DNA from: Axinella damicornis | Lineage: Eukaryota > Porifera > Demospongiae > Axinellida > Axinellidae | Direction: 5' to 3' | NCBI GenBank assembly: GCA_963931865.1 | Contig: OZ007508.1 | Span: 11,530,781-11,594,780 of the forward strand | Length of the DNA stretch: 64,000 nucleotides | Shown: one piece after another, positions 12,502-24,042 of the stretch | Layout: every line of letters begins with the position of its first letter | Numbering within the stretch: the stretch's first letter is position 1 | The notes under the pieces: generated by a model | Databases searched by the model: none | What the model was told of the DNA's origin: nothing | What the model saw: the letters and a program-made list of their open reading frames with translations, nothing else | Made by a program: the position numbers and the translations under genes

Positions 12502-12586
12502 AAAAGAGGTGGTGGGAATGGGCACGAGCAAGAGATGACAGACAGTCGAGGGAGGAGGACGGCAGGAGTCGGCACAAAGGACAAGT
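12502..12586 (+). CDS. Second exon of the same gene, RS/RD-rich
   Basis: The exon lies between an acceptor ending ACAG (12501) and the donor GTAAGA (12587). Phase 1 from the preceding exon continues into a W-rich then Arg/Ser/Asp/Glu-rich stretch (EKRWWEWARARDDRQSREED). Low-complexity RS/RD sequence of this sort is common in nuclear RNA-processing proteins; that is an analogy, not an assignment. The exon ends in phase 2 and a third exon was not located. Confidence 0.45.
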
Positions 12587-12925
12587 GTAAGATGTCAGCC
12601 AAGAGAGGAGTTGTAGCAGGAGTGGAACCAGCAATGGAGTGAGAGACGACAGCCAAAGGAAGAATCATGGTGGAAGTGGGTGCAAGGGAACACCGACAGG
12701 CATCACAAGACTCAGAGGAGTCAGCTCAGGTAGAGCTATATATATGCTTACATGATGTATGAGTATAGCTGTTGTTACTGAAACCAAGCCTACTACGTGC
12801 TCGCCCCACAATGATGCACATTCCACTAGTAATTAGTAATCCCACTGCTGAATGTCTTAAACGTCAGTAGCATCCCAAACATACATTTGGACCAACTTGT
12901 ACAATACAACATAGTTTTTGAAATA

Positions 12926-13134
12926 CAGTCAAACCTCCGAACAAAGGACACTTTGGGAATGATATAAATTTAAGTCTTTTGTCCTTTGTAGAGAGGTTGT
13001 CCTCTTCTCGGAGGTTCAAAATGTATTAGAACCATAGGCAAACCAATCATTTGGGACCTTGAAAAGCGTCCTTTGTAGAGAGGTTATTATATTGTGTCCC
13101 TATCTCGGAGGGTCCACTATCGGAGGTTTGACTG
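12926..13134. mobile_element. MITE, pogo/Tigger-like termini
   Basis: The element is 209 bp with terminal inverted repeats CAGTCAAACCTCCG and CGGAGGTTTGACTG. A TA dinucleotide precedes the left end; the right flank reads GA, so the TA duplication is imperfect. Internal repeats of CCTTTGTAGAGAGGTT also occur. CAGTCAAACCTC ends are characteristic of non-autonomous Tc1/mariner-pogo elements. Confidence 0.75.
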
Positions 13135-13226
13135 GATGAATGTTTAGGACCCAAATTTTACCAATGCATTACCATGAAATTTCAATGGCTTGAGATTCAG
13201 TAACACATTTGGACCAAACGTATTTG

Positions 13227-13332
13227 TCATGAACAGACAGCTGGAGCTTTGACAAGAACTCACAATGTACTCATATTATGTTGAACATCATGTATTATGC
13301 TGATAAATTGAAATTATGCTCTAGACAGGTCA
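13227..13332 (+). repeat. Left arm of 1.2-kb inverted repeat
   Basis: This arm (GAACAGACAGCTGGAGCTTT... to TAGACAGGTCA) is the near-exact reverse complement of 14372-14473. Together the arms bracket the gag remnant. Inverted rather than direct flanks argue that they are not LTRs. Confidence 0.75.
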
Positions 13333-13395
13333 GCAATACGAGACCTTGCAGAACTACACACACCCAAGAAGCTGTGTGTCGAGAAGCGCATTACT

Positions 13396-14190
13396 GTGTA
13401 CTGGAAGAGGAAGGAGAAGCTGATTGTGACCTTTATGGAGTCGCCAGCAATGGAAGTCGATGTTGATGAGAGGGCTGACGAACCGATCACAGGCGTGGGA
13501 ATGATGCAGATGCAGCGGGAGCAGATGCAGTGGATGGTAGATCAGCAGAGGAAGCAAGATGAGTCTCAGAGGAGACAAGAGGAGTGGATGCTGGCGCAGC
13601 AGGAGGCACAGCGGCACCAGGAGGGAGGAAGAATTGCAGTGGAGGAGGCCCACAGAGCAGCCAGAACTCGGAAGTCAATGCTGCAGAAGTTCACGGACAA
13701 GGATGACATTGAGAGCTACCTGGACATGTTTGAGAGAGTTGCAGCACAGCAGGAGTGGCCCAGGGAGACATGGGCTACACAATTGGCTGGTTTGTTGTCT
13801 GGAAATGCTCTTGACAGCTATTCTTCTCTCCCCTCAGATAGGTCCAGGGACTATGGCTATGTGAAGTCCGCAATTTGAGACGGTATGAAATGAAAGCCGA
13901 GACGTACCAGCAGTGATTCTGTGAAGCGATGAAGGAGGCCACGTGGTCCTATCAGAATTTTGGAGAGCGTCTTGCTGATCGGTTGGGCCGGTGGCGGAAG
14001 TCGATGGAAGTAGACTTGGAAGAGATGATCTTGCTGGAGCAGTTCCTGTCAACCTTGCCAAGGGAAATGTCAGATCTGGTGACAGCCAACCTCAAGAGGG
14101 CTCAGGTGAAGCAAGAGCAAACATGTGACAAGCCACTGGAAGTCGGAGATGACATTCTGGTCCTTAATCCAGTCAGACAGAGTAAGCCTA
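13396..14190 (+). pseudogene. Ty3/gypsy-type gag remnant, internally deleted
   Basis: Seen: a Gln/Met-rich coiled N-terminal part, then a gag/SCAN-like segment (KFTDKDDIESYLDMFERVA, WATQLAGLLSGNAL). The frame changes at about 13875 and a TGA follows at about 13915. After that comes a continuation (NFGERLADRLGRW, LLEQFLSTLPREM), and then VGDDILVLNP, which resembles the C-terminal strand region of a Ty3/gypsy integrase. Protease, reverse transcriptase, RNase H and the integrase core are missing, so an internal deletion joined gag to the integrase tail. It is not functional. Confidence 0.7.
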
Positions 14191-14371
14191 AGGTAGCACT
14201 AGCACTCCTGGTCTATAGTGCTTAATGAGGTCTCTAAAATCCAATAGACACCTCATCAAAACATACAGGGAAACTGAAAGATAAAATCCATCAGGTTATT
14301 GCACTCAAGCAGGTCTATTAGCCATTTAGAGACCTTATAGGAATGCATGTGCAAAGTGGCACCAACAATAA

Positions 14372-14473
14372 TGTGACCTGTCTAAAGCATACTTATCAGC
14401 ATATTATATGATATTCGACATAATATGAGTACATGTGAGTTCTTGTTCAAAGCTCCAACTGTCTGTTCGTGAC
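14372..14473 (-). repeat. Right arm of inverted repeat
   Basis: This is the reverse-complement partner of 13227-13332 with a few substitutions and small indels. The 1.04-kb loop between the arms holds the gag remnant. Confidence 0.75.
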
Positions 14474-14477
14474 ATTC

Positions 14478-16960
14478 GTCATCCCCCTTTCAGTGGCTTG
14501 GGCATTTCTCATAACCATAGAATAGGTGTTCGAAGAAGTCAAATGCCCAAACTACTGTGAGACATTCTTTCTACAGTGGAGTATCCCATCTCCCTCAGCT
14601 TCAGCTTTCTGCTTGTAATGCATACCGTAGTCTAACTAGCAGACAAGTTTGTATTGTGATATGGTATACATTTGTGGTGAGGGAACGCGGGTTAGTGAGA
14701 GAGTCTATTGATCCTAAATGGATTATTTCACTGCAGTTTCGTTTGAGCGTGTACTTCCCAGGCTGGGAGCAGAGTCATACACAAAGGACACGTAACCAGG
14801 GACCAATACTGGACGGTGCTACAACAGGCTAATGTTGGTGGTGTCTACTGCCAAGCACAAGTTCTTTGGTGTGACCATGGTGAGCATTTGTGTGTACGGA
14901 ATTCCGAGCCCATTCAGATGGTGTTAGATACCAGGGTCATGTATGATGGGGTGCATGCTGATGCATTTTACTGGTACTATAGTGGCCAACATCTAATCAT
15001 GACTGTCCCTGATTGATCATCAGGCTTGAAGCTACCATGTGTGGTTGCTACCCGCTGTGCCCAAACCGACTTGTATACATAGAAGTCTATCCTGGTATGA
15101 GCCACTCAACTTGAGTAGGATACTTATCCTTCAGTTCCAACTTGAAGGCATGAATATTTCATTGTTACTCAGCTGAATGCCTGTACAACACTGAGCAGCA
15201 GCTATTCAAGAGACTGAGGAAGTTTTGCCAACGGCCACAACTTGCACAATGTGCAACTATCAAGGTACAACTGTTGGCATTTTATCTCTCCTTTATATAC
15301 TCCCTTCATGTTGGCTACAAACTTTCCCCACATGTGCCCAATTTATTCCCCCACATACGTACACACCTGCACACACCCGTATTATACATCGGGGCCCAGT
15401 TTAATGCCAAATGGTAGCCTCATACTCAGGTTTTCCATCCCAGATTTGTCTCTCAGCTTTGGAGAAAACTCAGCAAGAGATCGATCACACTGACCCATTG
15501 CTAGAACTATTATTCATTCGTGCGTGGAACATCTAATTAACGGCTTGCTGTTAGCATTAATTATTGTCAGCATGTGAGCTGGGAAAACAAAGACAATATC
15601 TAGGGATTGAAAACCTGGGTACAATGCTTCCTGAATGGAAGGTGAATGAGTCTGATTAAAACTGGTGCAGTGTTGTGTGTGATGTATCACAGTCCAAGTC
15701 CAAGTTCAGGAAGGTCTAGCAATTACACTTTTTGACAGCTAATTACTTGGCCATGAATAATATTTCCAGAGGTTGCTCTCCACATTCGCTTGCTGCACCA
15801 AGTTTGGCTTCTGGGGAGCGAATATAGCAGGACCTAGCACGTCCATGAGAATGTGTACTGTTGCATGGAAATGACCATTGCAGCAGCCTAGTTTGTGCGA
15901 GGCTAGCGCTATCCCAACCATACCAACCCTGGGAACAAGACTACATGTACCTTACAGTAATCTATTATGCACTGTGCTAAGATAGTTCCTATCAATCTCT
16001 ACATGCATGCATACCCACACTACTTTGGAGAAGTTCACCTGGTCAAGTCTCAAGAATTGAATTATCAGAGGTGTTGCTTCATGTATAAACTTCACTTGCA
16101 CATGTAATTTACTCTCATGGATGTATATAGCCAGATATATCCGGCATGAGACTTTGGTCTTGTGATATATAATTGTGATATCACATCCAGCAATGTCGAT
16201 CCTTTGAGATAGGTTCTGTGCAAGCAGAAAGGGCAGGACAGAGGGAGGTGGGTGGGTGGGTGGGTGCACCCGAAGGGTGCAGACAGCAGGGCCTGTGGTA
16301 GGATCCTGGGGGCCATTTCTCTCCTTTGCACGAATGGGCTAAGAAAACAGTTCTCTCGCCTTATGGGGCCTCCATTTCTGGCAGTGAAGCATTTTTCCTG
16401 TGTAAACAGATGATGGTCGGCTGAGAGCCGTGACTATTGAATGTCCCTTGATGGGTGGGTGTGGTTTAAGTCACAAACGTGTAGAACATTGCTGCATGGG
16501 CATGTGTGTGCCAGGAGTTTGGGGGCTGACAACTGATAATATAATATGTTTAGGGCATCCATAGGCTAAAGAGACTTCCAGTAAGTGTGTGGGTGGTTAG
16601 TGTCACTGAGTACCCATGCCTACCTTTTGTTTATTGTGTACTGGATTTTAATTATTATTATTGTATATATAGGCACTAAATTTTCAAGGCAACCATGGAT
16701 TTGTATCAGTCCACGTTGGGTGTAATACACATGCAGCGTGGGTAGGTCGAAGGGTGTTCTGGCTGCTGGACCTCATAGGATGCTTTTCCATTTGAGTCTT
16801 CTTTAGCTAACACCTGTATGGAAGCTACTTTAGTTCGCAGACTCTTCTGTGTTGGGCGAGTGAGCACAACCACATTCCAACCTTCAGTGTTGATTGGTGA
16901 AAGAGTGCCACATTGGCCAACCAGATTCGAATTCTACTGATGGGAAGGATGTTTTGTAAT
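14478..16960. other. Intergenic stretch without confident genes
   Basis: Open frames of 60-105 codons occur on both strands, but none has family motifs or paired splice sites I can defend. A short GTGGGTGGGTGGGTGGGTG run lies near 16250. A small hydrophilic frame at 14816-15016 is the most protein-like but is unsupported. Confidence 0.35.
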
Positions 16961-17170
16961 TACCCCGCACGCGTGCATGCGTGAAGCGGGGTTAAGAAAT
17001 CGGTTTTGTCCGTCAGTCAGTCAGTCAGTCAGTCGGTCGTCTGTCCAGTCAAAAAAATTGAAATCTCGCCACATAGACCCATCGAAAGGGAGTCAAACAA
17101 TAGCAAATAGCAAAACTGCTCTATGTGTTCCTGACTGAAGTTAAAAAAGCCTGTAGTTTGTATGATGTCA
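16961..17170. repeat. Dispersed element with GC hairpin and (GTCA)n
   Basis: It begins with a GC-rich palindrome (ACCCCGCACGCGTGCATGCGTGAAGCGGGGT), then TTTTGTCCGTCAGTCAGTCAGTC, then AATCTCGCCACATAGACCC. The same order, with about 85-90% identity by eye, recurs at 42343-42545. No terminal inverted repeats are seen. A strong terminal hairpin without TIRs could suit a Helitron-like 3' end, but the usual CTRR terminus was not found. Confidence 0.7.
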
Positions 17171-17599
17171 TCATTCTTTAAGTGATTAGCTACATTATGC
17201 GGAAGATTGAAAATTGGACCAGTGACTGACCAATTGCATTCAAGTTCTGAAAGCAAGATCAAAATGCTGTGTATCTGCACTAGCTGCTGGTTATTCACCA
17301 GCTAGACTCTCCCCCCTCCACTATAAAGGTCTTGGAACCAAACTATGTACATGTAACTAACATCACTTGTGAACGATGGCATAATTATTCATCACTGATG
17401 CATGCCAAGATGGTCGACGCCAGGAGTTACACATTGTATTGAGCAACCTGACAATGATATACAAGGAATTCCTGTAGGGCACAATGCTCTTGGTCAATGG
17501 CATGACATTGTGCATGAGCAATTTCACTGCACCAGATGAGGTAAAAAAAAAGAGGATCCTAGTTACCCACTCTAAGCCTATTTCAAGAAGGGTGTGTAC

Positions 17600-18240
17600 T
17601 GTACTACTGGCAACAATTGTACATGTGCACTAGCTACTGGACTGTTGTACGTATGACATTGCATGTACCGGTAACGTCATCATAGCCATTGGGGTGTGAT
17701 AGTTAAAGAACCTGCCCAAATTCCATTAATGCCCTGTACATGCATGCATATTAATTTTGTTGAAGATGGTAGGAATAATATTCTCTTACCTGTTTGGCAG
17801 GGAGACCTGATCACTGCGAAAGAAATGGAGTGCATGCATGGTCTAATTGCAGCGCAAACTAAGGTCAAGTCATACAATGTCATACAGCATTGAACTGCTG
17901 TTCATTCTAGCTACTATAAGTATATACACTAGCTACATGTTGGGAAAGAAACCTTACTGAAAACCAGCCCACTGGTGTAACAACCCTGTTAAAAGAAACA
18001 TTTTATCATGTAGACAGTGACTATACTGTATAACAGTTATAAGCTGCAACCGAGTCAATCTGGTTCAGTGCTAGATGATTTGCATTACGTGCGCATAGAT
18101 TCAATATATATGAAGGGGGATCATTTTGAGTGATAACATACGAAACCCAGAACACTGTCAAACACCAGGGGAGCAAGAGAATTAATATGGATACAAACAT
18201 TACAACAGGCTGATCTAGCTGGTCAAATCAACACAAAAAA
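17600..18240. repeat. Diverged duplicate of window-start sequence
   Basis: GTGTGATAGTTAAAGAACCTGCCCAAATTCC (17693 onward) matches about 182-213 at the window start. Further matches in the same order (a GAAGGGGGAT motif, then CTGATCTAGCTGGT) match about 448-570. A third diverged copy lies at about 20000-20560. This is consistent with an old segmental duplication around the minus-strand gene fragment at 660-834. Confidence 0.55.
17790..17813 (-). CDS. Candidate 24-nt microexon
   Basis: On the minus strand TTTCTTTCGCAG is followed by 24 bases and then by the donor GTAAGAG preceded by CAG. Both splice sites are close to consensus and the length is a multiple of three. There is no partner exon in phase, so coding is unproven. 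Confidence 0.2.
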
Positions 18241-18464
18241 AAAAGAATATTGACCCCCAGGGATTTGGTTTTTGCTTATAAGTTTTAGGACCGTAGCTAC
18301 CTTCTTTAGCTAGAGCCAAACAAAATGTCATTTTTATCGATTTTCACTTGACTGTTCATGGCTTAACCAGCCATAACCTTGATACCAATCGTCTTTACCG
18401 GCTACAGAATACACCATTAGTACAATACATAGCTATAGACTACTATAGCTGCACAGCACGGTTT

Positions 18465-18605
18465 TTACAAAAGCTTGAGATGGCAAAGTAAACAGGTTTT
18501 CATTCGGTTCAGATAAAATTTCTTTACTGTCTTGGTGGTGAGATCATTGGTTCTGAGACTAAGTTCCCCTGTCGACGTCTTGGCATAGTCCCAGCCATCC
18601 TGCAC
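18465..18605 (-). CDS. Hypothetical terminal exon
   Basis: The acceptor CCTCTTTGCAG is followed by a 46-codon open frame to TAA (GWDYAKTSTGELSLRTNDL). The protein-like composition and strong pyrimidine tract favour a real exon. It begins in phase 0 while the neighbouring candidate exon (18809-18886) ends in phase 1, so another exon or a frame error lies between them. No family recognised. Confidence 0.35.
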   Translation of the reverse strand: MQDGWDYAKTSTGELSLRTNDLTTKTVKKFYLNRMKTCLLCHLKLL

Positions 18606-18808
18606 CTGCAAAGAGGGTGTTCTGAGCAGCATTTCTTGTCAGTGCTCTTGACTTCAATCACATTGCTGAATAGAAGTGGTATATCTTGCTCAAAATGAAA
18701 GACTAAGTTGTTGCAGCTAGCTACTCTTACTGTTATTGTAGTGACTGTGGAGATAGCTACATGGCTAATGCACAAATTTTCTAGTGTATAGGCAGAGGAG
18801 AAACATAC

Positions 18809-18886
18809 TGAAGATGTCATGTCTCTGTTGGTCCAGTGTCTTGCGCAAAGTTGCCAAGTGGAACTCTCTGGAGAAAAGTGTCCAAT
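18809..18886 (-). CDS. Hypothetical internal exon
   Basis: This 78-nt minus-strand segment runs from a CTTGCAG acceptor to a GTATGT donor. The frame encodes TLFSREFHLATLRKTLDQQ, an amphipathic helix-like peptide. It is probably part of the same transcript as 18465-18605. Unknown function. Confidence 0.35.
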
Positions 18887-18989
18887 CTGCAAGAATGCAG
18901 TGCAGGAGATAAGACATTAATTTGGATTACCCCTATATAGCTACATGGCAACTGTCCAGATGCAGACAATGAATCAAAATTATATTGAA

Positions 18990-19640
18990 TGTTGTTCCCA
19001 TTCCAAAGGAATCCAACAAGTCAGATGTTCGATTTTATAGACCAATGTCTCTATTAGCTATCCATCATAAGCAAAACACTTGTCTATTCTCTCCTGGCCT
19101 CACACAGCATCCTCTCAAGTAGCCACCAATCTCGCAAAAACACCACTACACCCCTCCTGATTGCTGTTCATAAGTGACACTCCGCATTAGAAAACTACCA
19201 ACAGGTGGTTGTGTCTTCTTTGATTTGAAGGTCTTCGACATTGTGCACTGAAAATCATGGAACCTGGACTACCACACCTTGTATAGCTATGCGTCACAAT
19301 TTGGCTCCTCTCACACAGGATATCTTATTTTAAGCTTCTTGCTACTTCTAAGTTTCTTCATGGCTTTTTGTAAAGCCCTGGTGGCTAGCTATTTCTTTAT
19401 AAACATTATAATCTAAGACATAGTCACGCTAAACAACTTATTCAATAGATGTACTGCTTTTTATCTATCTTTTTGTATCTAGTGTAAGGATCTGGAAATA
19501 ATAATTTGTTTGCATTTTCCTTGTACCTTTTGTCATCCTGTGCTGTTGCTTTCTTTGTTCGTTTGTTTGCCTGTTGTTTTTTTTTGTTGTTCACTTGTTG
19601 TTTTTTATTTTCGAAGTCCCCAATATAGCCATCGGCTATG
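18990..19640 (+). mobile_element. LINE (non-LTR retrotransposon) remnant
   Basis: Broken plus-strand frames match reverse transcriptase landmarks in order: VPIPKESNKSDVRFYRPMSLL, a degraded segment, then GGCVFFDLKVFD (the FDLKKAFD catalytic-aspartate region with a substitution), then LDYHTL. Stops and frameshifts are frequent and the YxDD region is missing. From about 19390 it looks like the 3' end of the element. Confidence 0.7.
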
Positions 19641-20404
19641 GGATGGACTGTACCCCTCTCTTTGAATTGTGGTCAATTTCTCCTAAACATTTTTTCATTA
19701 TACCAATGAAAAAGGAGCTGAAAGCAGCTGTCTGGTGACTGTCAAAACAATTAACGAATGAATTACACCAAATATTCATTTAGCAAATTAAGCGAACATT
19801 TGAATTTGGGGATGCCCATTCGTCCCTGGACTAGTGGAAACAATTCAGCTATACCACACCTACTCACAGATAAGCAAATTATTGCAGGTAATGCAGCGCT
19901 GTTTAACGGACTTTCACCAGTGGAAGTTTTATTTTCAATTCAGAAAACACCACGTTTCGACCAAGTTGTGTTGGTCTTCATCAGGCATTAAGAGAATATT
20001 ATTCCTAGCGTCTTTGAATATGCATGATTGTATAAAGTGTCACTGAGGCAACATATACAAGTTGCTAGTTTCCTTGCATTGCATGTGCATGGATTCACAT
20101 ACATTATGGCGAAGGGGTGGGGAGATCATTTTGAGTGGAATGCACGATTGTATGAACGTACAAACACAAAAACCAACTAGCTATAGATACTGCTCGATCA
20201 GTAATTATGGCACAAGACCAGTAGGGTATCAACAAAAGGCTGATCTGATCTGGTACTTGATCATGAGGGACTGTGACAAGCGCAAAAGAGTCCAACGTGC
20301 AGTTATGGATGGTGTTTCAGGAGATTGTGACTTAATTTGCACACAGTGCTAGCCATAATGCAGTTTCATTCTTGTCTGAATTCACATAGCTAGCTAGCTA
20401 TAAG

Positions 20405-20560
20405 ATCTTGTGCCATCTTGATAAGCTCCTGGTCTGTACTTACGTATACCCTAGCAAGTTCATCACTGCTTGCATCTCAGACTGGATTTCTCTCCTCTTG
20501 TGCTGCTGGTGATCCATGCAAAGCAGCTGATGGCACAAGCTCCAGCCCAATATTAGCTAG
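20405..20560 (-). pseudogene. Decayed copy of the 660-834 exon
   Basis: Minus-strand sequence repeats the HKRRE, SSDE and DQELIKMAQDL segments of the exon at 660-834 but with deletions and frame changes between them. The flanks are also similar. It is a duplicated, non-functional copy. Confidence 0.55.
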
Positions 20561-20646
20561 TAGAAAGATGCATGTCGACCTCCTCCCTAGCACAAGGAAT
20601 CTCCTATATAGGAACTGATTAGTGTCGCCATTCAATTCATCCACCG

Positions 20647-20670
20647 TATATATATATATATATATATTTA
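20647..20670. repeat. (TA)n microsatellite
   Basis: An uninterrupted TA dinucleotide run of about 12 units, embedded in AT-rich intergenic sequence. Confidence 0.9.
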
Positions 20671-21253
20671 TAGCTAATTATGTGGCTATATAGCTATATG
20701 CAGTGATGACAAATGATTAAAAGTGCAAGAGGTTCCAGCTCATAGCCTAGTCTCGGGACCATGCAGACCCTTTCCATATGAGAGGATAATATGGTAACTG
20801 ATCAATTGCAGCACATGCAATACCTCCATGCAGTAACAGCTTGAAACTAAATTAATGGCAGCCATACTGTCTAATGTGGCTATAGCTAGAATATGCACTA
20901 ATGACAAAAATAATGGTAAACATGTTACAGCAATGCAGCAGTGTTCATGACCAACACAAGTGTTGGGCTATGCAGCCATAATTATGACCAATGACACTCC
21001 TCCAACAACAAACTTACTGTGCCTACGTAATTAATGAAGCAGCCATACAGCATAATGTGGCTATGTGGTGAAGGTTAATTTCCAATGGTATACGGGCACA
21101 AAACTTACATAGGCTTACTGGCAACGTTTACCATCAACACAACTGCTGGGGTATTACCGTACTATTTTCCTTGGTCAGCTTCCAAGCCAGACTTTGATAC
21201 ACAAAACTGCATGACTACAGAGAACATATTCCCCATTTCTCGAAAAACCTTCA

Positions 21254-21640
21254 CCGCACTTGAAAATGTCTTCTGTGGTTATTGCTAACCACGGCTTTCT
21301 TCTTCCTTTTGTCTGCATCGACTGCAGCAGCTTGGTTTGGATTGCCTGCTTCAAGCGGGGTAATCAGTGGCTCATACACTGCAGATTGACCAGGAGCAGT
21401 CTCAACATCTGCATGCTGTGATAAGTGGCTCGTACACTGCCAAATCCACTTGCACATAAACACCCTCATACATATCTGACTCATCTTGCTCATAGACACC
21501 ATTGGTTGGATCCGTGTGTATGTATACTGTCTCGCCAGCTAGTAGAATTTGCTCAAAGCAGTGGCGCCCCCAAGTTGAGTATCCAGCAATGTTGGAGTCA
21601 CTCCATATTCCCCCCCTGGGCTCGAGAAGACTCAAAATGA
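21254..21640 (-). pseudogene. Tyrosine-motif-rich coding sequence with a frame break
   Basis: Two overlapping minus-strand frames share the motif AVYEPLI. The first has several tyrosine motifs (TVYIHTD, NGVYEQDESDMYEGVYVQ), like a receptor cytoplasmic tail. The second continues from about 21430 with a Lys-rich end (DADKRKKK). A single frame change joins them. There is no membrane segment nearby. Signalling-tail identity is inferred from composition only; this may be a pseudogene or a base-call error. Confidence 0.35.
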
Positions 21641-21734
21641 ACTGCTTCACAGAATGATTCATGGGCAGTCCATTTATCATGATCCTCCATTAATTCGACT
21701 ACAGAACCGCCACTTTTGCTTCTCGCTCTGTAAA

Positions 21735-21885
21735 TCCATTATCACTTACCAGGCCATTTGCTAAACATAATTATTACCTGTACTCTTATTTCCCTAGCAC
21801 TATTTCCTTTTGGAATTCACTCCCATATCATATTGCTGCACTTCCTTTTAATTCTTTTTAAGTCTGCACTAGATAACTATGTCTA
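21735..21885 (+). mobile_element. LINE 3' end fragment
   Basis: A plus-strand broken frame resembles the C-terminal end of non-LTR retrotransposon proteins (the FFPRTI..WNSLP-type segment, here FLLEFTPISY and LFKSALDNYV in different frames). It is similar in kind to the remnant at 18990-19640. Too short to classify. Confidence 0.45.
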
Positions 21886-22013
21886 AGGATATGTATCATG
21901 TATTAGCATAAATTGCTATTGTATGTATCCATGCATTTGCAGAATATATTATAGAAAGAAAAAAAAGTAACTTCAACAAAAAAAACTTGTCTTATATATC
22001 CTCCTTTGAGTAG

Positions 22014-22150
22014 GTGAAGTTCGGGGGATTGGGGATTGGAGCGATACTTTTTCATGCTAGTGAGCTTGGTGGAACCAGCACTCTGTATCATCTCCTCAAG
22101 CTTGGAGGTCAAGAAGTCTTTAGTTCCAGGGTACTCCCATTGTTGACGTC
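22014..22150 (-). CDS. Hypothetical minus-strand exon
   Basis: An open frame of about 45 codons reads PGTKDFLTSKLEEMIQSAG then LTSMKKYRSNPQSPEL. The composition is protein-like and the splice borders are weak. It may belong with minus-strand exons at 18.5-21.6 kb. No family recognised. Confidence 0.25.
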
Positions 22151-22280
22151 AATACTGTATATGGCTGGATTAGCAAAATATAAGAAACTGCTGTTGAAAT
22201 TACTAGTCACTGTTGTCTGTTTTAGCAAGATGCAGTTCAATAAGCCACAAAAAGTAAATACAATGAAGTCCATGAGTTAA

Positions 22281-23848
22281 CTGTGCAATAGATGTGAAAC
22301 AGGCTATCAGGTGTTAGAGGTAACTAGAACATTATAATAGCACTTGTTTCCAGGCTAGCTAGCCAGTTACATATGGCGATAAATGTACTTCTTGCAATTC
22401 AAAACTTGTGCCAGTAGCTACACAGGTTTGCAGAAATCTTTATAACACTCTGCAAGACAACAGAACTCATGCAGTGCTTGCATTGATTAGGCCACAGGAG
22501 GGCATTCCACAAAAATTACGAAGTCTCATGCAGTGCATGCAATGCATGATGACCTATAACTGGGGTAAGAATACTCCAAGCAGAATACTCCAAGCTGATC
22601 TGTTGAAGATATACACGTCGTAGCACTTGTAGTGTTGTTCATCCACACAGTCTACTGAGCAACTAAAAACTATTTGACTGTAGCTACTCCCTCTTTAAAT
22701 TGTGTCTGTGTAGCCATACAGGTGACATAGCTAAGTAGCTACATTTGGTATTACACGTGATGTTCAAATCAGCTATGCACATGCATGCAGTAATGTACAG
22801 GGGTTGTAATTCTATACCAGCGTGGAATTTCGCACTTTGTAGTTATAGTACTGACAGCTCAAACATTACATCATGCATTTAGGCAGCCTAGGATGTGTTA
22901 GCTCACATACTTATATATACTGCCCCTAATCACTGTGGAAATGTCTTAATTTCAGTTTTGTACTTTATGTTGGAAAAACCTGGCCTGCATGTTTGCCAGG
23001 CTGGTCATGCAGTGCCTACAAGCCATATTTAGGCTGTCAAGGGATCTCCTATTGCTATATAAAATCTATTGAGACAATGTCATTTCAACCCTTCTAAATT
23101 TAAATGATGGACAATCGTAGTACCATGTATTTCTTAAGGAAATCATTATCTTCTGGGCGGATTACTAATTTCTTGTAGCCTTGTTCCCAGTTTTCGGTTG
23201 CACAAAGAAACCTGTGTGGGCCTGGGAATGAAGCTATACTACTGGCTTTGTCATCCATTCTGAGTCCGCACATCCAATTATGCACACAGAAGACAGAACA
23301 GTTTGGATCCTTGAGGCTCGTCAACCACTAGAGTCTCAAACTGTGTCAGCCCATGCTTGCCTCGAAGCCATCTCAGGCCATGTCTGTACGTACCGCATAG
23401 GTGCAATTGTTTTCTTCTTGGGGAATCACTGACTTCATGTAGTGAAACTGTTTCATCAACACATGTTACAGGTTGCAATGATTAAAAGGATGCCAAACAT
23501 AGCGTCTGCACATAATTATACTGATGCCTGATACAGGTAATGCATTCTTCATGATAAAGTAGGAATGATAACATTCTAGCTGTAAATGTACAATGAGAGA
23601 ATTGTAGTCATGGTGACTGCTACTACAACTTGCTACAACAGTATGGAGATGAGGTAGGTCACCAGGACAACCCAGTGGCTGAGGAAATCGAGGTGGGCCC
23701 ATTTTCGCAGAGTGTGCATCATTGAATAGCCCTATGTGTGTATGAGGGTGGTAACGGTGTTGACGGTAATCTGCTACTACCATAGAGCACACATCAAGGC
23801 ACCCGTGGTTTGGGGACATTACAATGTAGCTCAACAGGGAGGTACCTA
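22281..23848. other. Intergenic stretch without confident genes
   Basis: Short frames exist on both strands (for example 23278-23478 minus and 22408-22623 plus) but show no recognisable family or paired splice sites. Confidence 0.3.
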
Positions 23849-24039
23849 CCTTAAGTCACTATTATATGCGGGTATTAATTTTAGCAAATTTTAGCGAATT
23901 AGAAAAAATTGCAAAATTTTGAACCCACAAACAATAGTATTAGCAGCATGTGACGTCATGAGTTAAATTAATACTCGCCAACTCAGCTGCATGCCCAATC
24001 CGCTAAAATTAGTACCCGCAAATAATGGTGACCTTAAGG
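23849..24039. mobile_element. TA-flanked MITE, CCTTAAG termini
   Basis: Inverted ends CCTTAAG(G)TCACTATTAT..GCGGGTA and the reverse complement at 24000-24039 span about 40 bp. TA flanks both sides, as for Tc1/mariner-type insertions. The element is 191 bp with no coding capacity. Confidence 0.8.
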
Positions 24040-24042
24040 TAT

